Assembly: GCA_020848855.1 (NCBI GenBank)
Contig: JADLHH010000327.1
Location: forward strand, 1-8,552
Length of the DNA stretch: 8,552 nucleotides
From: Anaerolineae bacterium
GTDB lineage: Bacteria; Chloroflexota; Anaerolineae; Aggregatilineales; Phototrophicaceae
Reading direction: 5' to 3'
Under the pieces are notes generated by a model, which searched no databases, had not been told where the DNA came from, and saw nothing but the letters and a program-made list of their open reading frames with translations. This document shows, one piece after another, positions 1 to 5,456 of this stretch (its first letter is position 1; the number at the start of each line of letters is the position of its first letter). The translations under genes and the position numbers were made by a program.

Positions 1-494
1 AGTACGACGATGAGAAGCTTTCGGTGGATGCCGAAAACGGGCCGCTGCTGGCGACCAGCGGCACGTTCGTCGGGCAGGTGTGGCAGACGGGCGAGATGGT
101 CGCCATTCCCGACACGCACGCTCTGAGCGGCGTTGGCAGGTCGCAGGTGACCAGCCTGCGCTCGGTGATGGTCGCGCCGGTTCGCTCGCGCGGCAAGCTG
201 ATCGGCACGGTGAGCGTCGGCAGCCTGCGCCCGTACAGCTACACCGAAACCGACCAGGCGATCTTCCTGCAGATGATCAACCAGCTTGCCATTGCCATCG
301 AGAACGCCGAAGCCTACCGCCAGAGCCAGCGCGTCGCCCAGAACGAGGCGCTGATCAACGACATCGCCACCCACTTCCAGCAGCACAGCGCGGTTGAAGA
401 TATGCTGCACATCGCCGTCGACGAACTGGGGCGGGCGTTAGGGGCGCGCCGGGGTCGCATCCGGCTGTCGCTGGAGGGAGAAGGCAAGTCGTGA
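1..494 (+). CDS. GAF-domain signalling protein, C-terminal part (5' end outside window)
   Basis: The frame is open from the left edge (first full codon at base 3) to a TGA at 492-494, giving 163 residues of a larger protein. The GTG at 24 is an internal Val codon, not a credible start, because the domain is already under way there. The visible part is the second half of a GAF domain: a G-x-V-G-Q-V-W-Q-T-G-E segment, the paired strands around MVAPVRSRGKLIGTVSVGS, then the closing helix ending IAIENAEAY. A tail of about 55 residues follows (R-V-A-Q-N-E-A-L-I-N-D-I-A onward) that resembles the first helix and strand of another GAF and ends R-I-R-L plus a short polar stretch. The same tail closes the next four proteins, so this is an upstream paralogue. 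No output domain follows the GAF. It overlaps the next gene by 4 bases. Its input domain cannot be seen. No cysteine is present. Family assignment is firm; the signal sensed is unknown. Confidence 0.93.
   Translation, partial: YDDEKLSVDAENGPLLATSGTFVGQVWQTGEMVAIPDTHALSGVGRSQVTSLRSVMVAPVRSRGKLIGTVSVGSLRPYSYTETDQAIFLQMINQLAIAIENAEAYRQSQRVAQNEALINDIATHFQQHSAVEDMLHIAVDELGRALGARRGRIRLSLEGEGKS
473..484 (+). promoter_or_regulatory. Ribosome binding site for the gene starting at 491
   Basis: A purine run, GGAGGGAGAAGG, lies inside the end of the upstream gene. Its AAGG end is 6 bases before the GTG at 491. It supports the GTG start, which overlaps the upstream TGA as GTGA. The next in-frame ATG codons lie inside the first membrane helix. 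Confidence 0.75.
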
Positions 495-2188
495 TCCCAT
501 TCCTCGATAGCATATTCAGCACCGACCGCTACGCCGCGCGCGCCGAAAAAGACCAGGCGCGGTTGATCTACGGCTTCACGGTCGTACTGATGGTGATGTT
601 CACGCTGTACGCGTTGTTCGTGGTTCAGCGCAACCCGCAGGCGACGCTGGTACAGCAGGCGAGCCGCGACATTCGCGCGCTGCTGCCCATCGTCAGCACG
701 CTGGTAATCGGCACCATCACGCTGGTGCTGACGCGCGTCGGGCGCATCGACATCAGCGCCGCCGGTCCGGTCGTGATCTGGTATCTGAGCGGCGTGGTGC
801 TGGGGGTGCAGCGCCAGTTCATGCTGAGCGACGACGGCGCAGCCCTGATGCTGCTGCTCATCCTCTCGGCGATCTTCCTGCGCGTGCGCGGCTTGGTGAT
901 CGGCACCGTAGTCGCGCTGGTCACGCTGGCGTTTCCGGCGTTCAACTATCAGTTTGGCGGCATCGGCATCGGCGCGTATCGCACAGCGGTTGCGGGGTTG
1001 GTATTCCAAATCCTCGTGACCGCCGCCCTGACCTATCTGTTCCTGCGCAGCACGCGCCTCGACCAGATCGAAGGCACGGCGCGCGCGTCGGAAGAACGCT
1101 TCAAGCTGGCGAACGTCACCACGCAGATCGCCCAGCGCATTTCGCGGCGCACGGCGCTCGCCGACCTGCTCAACAGCGCCGTCGAGGATATCCGCGACAG
1201 CTACGCCAACCTGTATCACGTCCAGATTTTTCTGATCGACGAGACGACGCGACAGGCGGTGCTGGCAGCCAGCACGGGCGAAGTCGGGCGGGTGCTGCTC
1301 GAACGCCGGCACAGCCTGCCGGTCGGCAGCCAGAGCGTGATCGGCGCGGTGACGCAGACCGGCGAACCGGTGATCGCCCGTGCGGATACGCCGGAGTCGG
1401 TTCACCGTCGCAACGAGTTCCTGCCGGATACGCGCGTCGAGGCGGCGTTCCCGCTGCGCATCGGCTCGGCGGTGATCGGCGCGCTCGACCTGCAAAGCCG
1501 CGAGCCGGGCGAATTCGCGCCCAACGACATCCCCATCTTTCAATCGCTGGCGGACAACATCGCTATCGCCATCGACAATGCCCGGCTGTTCGAGCAGACC
1601 GGACAGCGCCTTCAGGAAAACCACCGGCTCCTTGAGCAGATGCGCGGCGCGATGCGCGAAGTCGAGCGCCTGAACCGCGACCTGACCCAGCAGGTGTGGT
1701 CGGAGTATCTACAGGGCAAGAGCGAGCGGCTGGGCGTGGAAGTCGATTTCTCGCGCGGCGGGGCGGTTCACGCGGCAGACTGGACGCCGACACTCAACCA
1801 GGCGGTGTGGTCGGATACGCTGATCCAGAAGCCGACGCGCGAGGGAATCACCGTCAGCATCCCGCTGCGGGTGCGCGGGTTAGTGATCGGCGCGATGGAA
1901 TTCGAACTCGACGGCAGCGAAACGCTCGCCCCCGAAGAAGTCGATCTGGTTGAAGCGGTCGCCGAACGCTTCGGGCTGGCGGTCGAAAGCACCCGCCTGT
2001 ACGAAGAAAGCCGGCGGGTCGCCCAGCGCGAATCGACGCTCAACGAAATCGGCAGCCGCCTGCAGCGCACCAACAGCATCGATTCGGTGCTGGCAGAAGC
2101 GGCGCGCGGCTTGCAGTCGTCGCTGGGCGCGAGCCGGGTCGCCATCCGGCTGGGCGCGCCGCCGAAGACCAACGGAGGTGCGACGTGA
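491..2188 (+). CDS. Six-helix membrane GAF sensor protein without output domain
   Basis: The protein has 565 residues from a GTG start chosen for its Shine-Dalgarno sequence, the GTGA overlap with the preceding stop, and because the next Met codons fall inside helix 1. Six hydrophobic segments occupy about 27-45, 63-80, 91-106, 117-131, 135-151 and 165-185, with very short loops, suggesting the membrane region itself senses or only anchors. A full GAF follows at about 205-368, with ASTGEVG (260-266), VGSQSVIG (278-285) and RRNEFLPDTR (306-315), closing with NARLFEQ. A predicted coiled-coil (370-402) leads to V-W-S-E-Y (402-406) and a compact second GAF whose core spans about 452-505. The tail (about 511-554) is a half-GAF ending A-I-R-L. 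No kinase, GGDEF, cyclase or methyl-accepting domain is present, and there is no cysteine. GAF domains bind small ligands or mediate dimerisation; which applies here cannot be read from the sequence. By inference it works with neighbouring paralogues or an outside effector. Confidence 0.96.
   Translation: MIPFLDSIFSTDRYAARAEKDQARLIYGFTVVLMVMFTLYALFVVQRNPQATLVQQASRDIRALLPIVSTLVIGTITLVLTRVGRIDISAAGPVVIWYLSGVVLGVQRQFMLSDDGAALMLLLILSAIFLRVRGLVIGTVVALVTLAFPAFNYQFGGIGIGAYRTAVAGLVFQILVTAALTYLFLRSTRLDQIEGTARASEERFKLANVTTQIAQRISRRTALADLLNSAVEDIRDSYANLYHVQIFLIDETTRQAVLAASTGEVGRVLLERRHSLPVGSQSVIGAVTQTGEPVIARADTPESVHRRNEFLPDTRVEAAFPLRIGSAVIGALDLQSREPGEFAPNDIPIFQSLADNIAIAIDNARLFEQTGQRLQENHRLLEQMRGAMREVERLNRDLTQQVWSEYLQGKSERLGVEVDFSRGGAVHAADWTPTLNQAVWSDTLIQKPTREGITVSIPLRVRGLVIGAMEFELDGSETLAPEEVDLVEAVAERFGLAVESTRLYEESRRVAQRESTLNEIGSRLQRTNSIDSVLAEAARGLQSSLGASRVAIRLGAPPKTNGGAT
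2174..2180 (+). promoter_or_regulatory. Ribosome binding site for the gene starting at 2185
   Basis: GGAGGTG lies in the last codons of the upstream gene, with 6 bases between GGAGG and the GTG at 2185. It is a near-ideal Shine-Dalgarno sequence and confirms the GTG start in the GTGA overlap. Confidence 0.85.
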
Positions 2189-3795
2189 ACCCATCACTGT
2201 CCGACGAGCTGAGCCGCCTGCGCCTGCGCTACATTCAGGTCTGCGCGGTGGTCGCCATCCTGATGGGGGTCCTGCGGCTGATCGGGCTGCTGGTCGGCGA
2301 TGCGCTGGACTGGTCATTCGGCGACACGAATGCGGTGATGATCGCCAGCTTCATCATTCTGAAGGGGGTGTGGCTGGCGCTGAGCCGCACGCGCTATGCG
2401 CGGCTGGCGGGTCATGGGCTGCTGGTGGGGCTGGTCGTGGCGTCACTCGTCGCGCCGCTGGAATACTACACGGTGATCGCGCTGCTGGCGCTGGTCACAG
2501 CGGTGATCATCGGCAGCACGCCGGTCAATGTCTTCGTCAACGTGCTGGTGCTCGGCAGGATCGTGGTGGGCGCGATTCAGGCGGTCGTGACCGTGCCGCT
2601 AATCGAACCGGTAACGGTGGCGCAGTATCTGGTTCCGCTGGTTCTGCTGGCGTTTGTCAGCGTCGTCTTTCGCTATTTCCTCAACGGCGGGCAGCGGGCA
2701 ATCGACAGTTCGCGCGCGAATGCCGACCTGCTCCAGGCGACCGCCGACGTAGGGCAGGTGATCTCACAAATCCTCGATCTGGACGAGCTGATCGAAAACG
2801 CCGTCGAATTGATCAGCACCCGCTTCAAGCATTACCACGCCCAGATTTTCATGGTCAACGAAACGCGCGACCAGGTGCTGCTGGTCGCCAGCACCGGCGA
2901 TGTCGGTAAGCGGCTGCTGGCGCGCGGGCATCAACTCGCCGTCGGCTCACAGAGCGTGGTCGGGCAGGTGGTGCTGCGCGGCACGGCGGTGGTGGTCAAC
3001 GACGCCCGCCGCGACGCCGTTTACTATCACAACGACCTGCTGCCGGACACCCGCGCTGAACTGGCGCTGCCGATCCGCGAAGGCAGTCAAATCATCGGCG
3101 TGCTCGATATCCAGAGCGCCGATACGCAGGCGTTCGGCAAGTCGGACGTGCAGGCGCTCCAGATTACGGCTGACCTGCTGGCGACGGCGATCCGCAACGC
3201 CCGGCTGTTCAAGGAGCAGGCGCGGACGGTGCAGGAAAACGAGCGCCTCTACCGCGAATCCGAGACCAACCTGCGCGAAATCCAGCGCCTGAACCAGCAG
3301 CTTACCCGCAGCGCGTGGCAGGCATACCAGCTTGAAAACCAGGCATCGACCGGCGTTACGCTGGAGCGCGATCAGGTCGTCCCGACGAGCGAATGGTCGG
3401 AACCGCTGATTCGCGCCGGGCAGGAAGGGCGCGTCGTCCAGGCGGAGAACGGGCAACCGCTGGTAGCGGTTCCGGTCATGCTGCGCGGCGAAGTGATCGG
3501 CGCGATTGAGGTCGAGCCAGGGGCGGAGACCAGCCACGAGACGATCGAAATGGTGCAGGCGGTGGCGAACCGTCTCGCCCTCAGCCTCGAAAACGCCCGG
3601 CTGTACGAAGCGACGCTGCAAGCCGCCGCGCAGGAACAGCGCATCAACGATATCGCCGCGCGCTTCCAGTCGGTGGCGACTGTCGATGAACTGCTGCGGG
3701 TCACGCTGGCGGAACTGAGCGAGACGCTCGGCGCGCAGCATGGCGCGATCCGCCTCGGACGGTTCAGCGTGGAGCAAGGGAGTACCCCCTCATGA
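2185..3795 (+). CDS. Six-helix membrane GAF sensor protein without output domain (paralogue)
   Basis: The protein has 536 residues. The GTG start is supported by a strong Shine-Dalgarno sequence; the next Met (residue 27) lies inside helix 1. Hydrophobic segments at about 16-37, 49-66, 74-90, 95-110, 114-135 and 146-165 give a six-helix input region with the same layout as the upstream protein but little obvious residue identity. GAF1 spans about 181-342, with ASTGDVG (235-241), VGSQSVVG (253-260) and YHNDLLPDTR (281-290). A charged, probably coiled-coil linker (343-376) leads to A-W-Q-A-Y (377-381), then a compact second GAF with its core at about 423-475 ending LENARLYE. The half-GAF tail (484-526) ends A-I-R-L-G. 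No catalytic or DNA-binding output domain can be seen. Cys20, in helix 1, is the only cysteine I find in any protein of the window. It is a membrane receptor or scaffold acting from the cytoplasmic face; ligand and partner are unknown. Confidence 0.96.
   Translation: MNPSLSDELSRLRLRYIQVCAVVAILMGVLRLIGLLVGDALDWSFGDTNAVMIASFIILKGVWLALSRTRYARLAGHGLLVGLVVASLVAPLEYYTVIALLALVTAVIIGSTPVNVFVNVLVLGRIVVGAIQAVVTVPLIEPVTVAQYLVPLVLLAFVSVVFRYFLNGGQRAIDSSRANADLLQATADVGQVISQILDLDELIENAVELISTRFKHYHAQIFMVNETRDQVLLVASTGDVGKRLLARGHQLAVGSQSVVGQVVLRGTAVVVNDARRDAVYYHNDLLPDTRAELALPIREGSQIIGVLDIQSADTQAFGKSDVQALQITADLLATAIRNARLFKEQARTVQENERLYRESETNLREIQRLNQQLTRSAWQAYQLENQASTGVTLERDQVVPTSEWSEPLIRAGQEGRVVQAENGQPLVAVPVMLRGEVIGAIEVEPGAETSHETIEMVQAVANRLALSLENARLYEATLQAAAQEQRINDIAARFQSVATVDELLRVTLAELSETLGAQHGAIRLGRFSVEQGSTPS
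3776..3782 (+). promoter_or_regulatory. Ribosome binding site for the gene starting at 3792
   Basis: AAGGGAG lies at the end of the upstream gene, with 9 bases between it and the ATG at 3792. Together with the ATGA overlap it supports that start over later in-frame ATGs at residues 20 and 30. Confidence 0.7.
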
Positions 3796-5456
3796 ACGCG
3801 CTGTGGCGGCGTCTGCTTACCCTCTCCTATAACTACGTTAACCCGGCAATGCGCCAGCGCGCGCGCGGTCTGGTGGCGATGATCTGGGCGGCGATTGCCG
3901 TGATCATCCTGCTGATTGTCGTGCGGGCGCTGCTGGTGCTGCTGGAAATCGACCGCACGCTGGTGATCGCGCCGCTCGAACTGGTCGTCGGCTTGTTTCT
4001 GCTGCTCGGCGCTTACGGGCTGATCCAGCGCGGCAGGCTGGACGCGGCGATCTGGCTGTTTCTCGGCTCGATGCTGGTCCCGTTCGTGCTGGCGACGGCT
4101 ATCGCCGTCGACCCGGCATCTCCCGCCATTCTGATTCTGCCGCTGCTGGCGGCGGGCGTGCTGCTCAACCGGCGCAGCATGATCCCACTGCTGGCGATCT
4201 TTGTCATCACGCTGCTGCTGCGCGCCGTGAACCAGGGCGGTACGACCGACACCATCAACTACGTGCCGGCGCAGAATGCTATCCCCGAACTGCTGAACTA
4301 CGGCATCGTTTTTGGACTGTCGGCGATCTTTCTGCTGGTGTTCAGCGGCAGCCTGGAGCAGATCGTTGCCGTGTCGTTTGGCGATCTGGAGCAGCTTCGC
4401 GCCGTTGGCAAATTCAGCGGGCGGCTGGACGACAGCACCGACGAAATGACTGTTTACACCCGTCTGCTCGAACTCATCGAGCGCGACCTCGGCTTCGACC
4501 TGGCGCAGATTTACCTGCGCGACGCCGAAGGCGCCTACACGCGCCGCCTGCGCCTCGGTCTGACGCAGGTCGAGATGGGCACGCGCATCGTGCTGCGCGG
4601 CGGCGATATCGCCGTGATCGATGAAGCGATTACGCGCCGCGAGCCGATCATCGTCACCAACCGCGACGACCTGAGCCGCAGCGAACATCTCGTGCCGCCG
4701 GCGCGCCAGAGCGTGACGCTGGCGCTGGTCTACGGCGATCAGGTGTTCGCCGTGCTCGACGTGCAGAGCGAGCACCGCGACATGTTCACCCAGAACGTGG
4801 TCGAAGGGCTGCGCAGCCTGGCGATCCAGGCGGGGCGCGAGCTGGTTCACGCCCGGCGCTTCGAAGAGCTGCTGCGCAGCGTGCGCGATCAGGAAGGGAT
4901 CATCGACCGCTTCCTCAGCCAGATGTCGGAACTACAGCGCCGCAGTGAAACCGCCGCCGGGGTCGGCTGGGCGCGGTATCTGCGGGGGCGCGGGCAGGAA
5001 GGCTTTGGCTTCGACTACGGGGATGGGATGATTGCGCCCGCCAGCGACCTGCCGGAAACCATCCGTCAGGCGGTGGCGCGCGGCGACATTTACACCGAGC
5101 AGCAGGGCGATCACCAGATCGTCAACGTGCCGATCATTCTGCGCGACCAGCGGCTGGGCGCGCTGACGTTCACCGTCCCGGCGGAACGCGCCGTCAACGA
5201 GCGGCAGGTTGAAATGCTGCGCACGGTGGTCAACCGGCTGAGCGTGGCGCTCGAAAACAACCGCCTGTTCGAGCAGACGCAGGCGCAGGCGCAGCGCGAG
5301 CGCAAGGCGAACGAGATCGGCAGCGTGCTGCTGAGCGAGACCGACATCGAAACCGTGCTGGAACTGGCGGCGGACAACTTCAATGAAGCGCTCGGCGCGG
5401 TTCACACCCGTGTCTATCTCGAACCGGGTGTCCTGAGCGGGGAGGCGTCGGCATGA
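3792..5456 (+). CDS. Six-helix membrane GAF sensor protein with divergent first GAF
   Basis: The protein has 554 residues with an ATG start overlapping the upstream TGA. Six hydrophobic segments lie at about 27-52, 57-77, 85-105, 111-125, 130-143 and 168-184. This layout, with R-G-R-L-D-A-A between helices 2 and 3 and an S-P-A-I-L stretch opening helix 4, resembles six-helix regions seen ahead of many bacterial sensor proteins. The first GAF (about 203-357) is clearly related but divergent: the A-S-T-G-[E/D]-V-G, V-G-S-Q-S-V and LPDTR motifs of its neighbours are absent, while the strand pair ending VFAVLDVQSE is kept. The linker is shorter, then comes G-W-A-R-Y (392-396), a compact second GAF (core about 441-495) and a half-GAF tail (about 505-544) ending V-Y-L instead of I-R-L. 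It has no output domain and no cysteine. It may bind a different ligand from its paralogues or none, serving as a dimer partner. Membrane GAF protein is certain; the role is inferred. Confidence 0.96.
   Translation: MNALWRRLLTLSYNYVNPAMRQRARGLVAMIWAAIAVIILLIVVRALLVLLEIDRTLVIAPLELVVGLFLLLGAYGLIQRGRLDAAIWLFLGSMLVPFVLATAIAVDPASPAILILPLLAAGVLLNRRSMIPLLAIFVITLLLRAVNQGGTTDTINYVPAQNAIPELLNYGIVFGLSAIFLLVFSGSLEQIVAVSFGDLEQLRAVGKFSGRLDDSTDEMTVYTRLLELIERDLGFDLAQIYLRDAEGAYTRRLRLGLTQVEMGTRIVLRGGDIAVIDEAITRREPIIVTNRDDLSRSEHLVPPARQSVTLALVYGDQVFAVLDVQSEHRDMFTQNVVEGLRSLAIQAGRELVHARRFEELLRSVRDQEGIIDRFLSQMSELQRRSETAAGVGWARYLRGRGQEGFGFDYGDGMIAPASDLPETIRQAVARGDIYTEQQGDHQIVNVPIILRDQRLGALTFTVPAERAVNERQVEMLRTVVNRLSVALENNRLFEQTQAQAQRERKANEIGSVLLSETDIETVLELAADNFNEALGAVHTRVYLEPGVLSGEASA
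5439..5445 (+). promoter_or_regulatory. Ribosome binding site for the gene starting at 5453
   Basis: GGGGAGG lies 7 bases before the ATG at 5453, inside the last codons of the upstream gene. It is a strong Shine-Dalgarno sequence confirming the start in the ATGA overlap. Confidence 0.85.

Noticed and set aside
314..1624. 436-codon open frame on the minus strand
   Set aside because: It is antisense to genes 1 and 2, is rich in Arg, Ala, Asp and Gln, and has no recognisable fold. The plus strand there encodes membrane helices and a clear GAF domain.
1950..2909. 319-codon plus-strand frame spanning the junction of genes 2 and 3
   Set aside because: It is an alternative frame inside two genuine genes, and its product is Arg/Ala/Gly-rich without domain features. 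The GTG at 2185 with GGAGGTG explains the region better.
3372..4850. 492-codon open frame on the minus strand
   Set aside because: It runs antisense across the junction of two well-supported plus-strand genes, and its product is a Q/H/R/D-rich string with no domain pattern. This is typical of the antisense frame in GC-rich genes.
491..5456. One long multi-GAF protein broken by frameshifts
   Set aside because: Each 4-base overlap comes with its own Shine-Dalgarno sequence, a complete tail before the stop and a fresh set of N-terminal membrane helices after it, so these are separate genes and not sequencing errors or decay.
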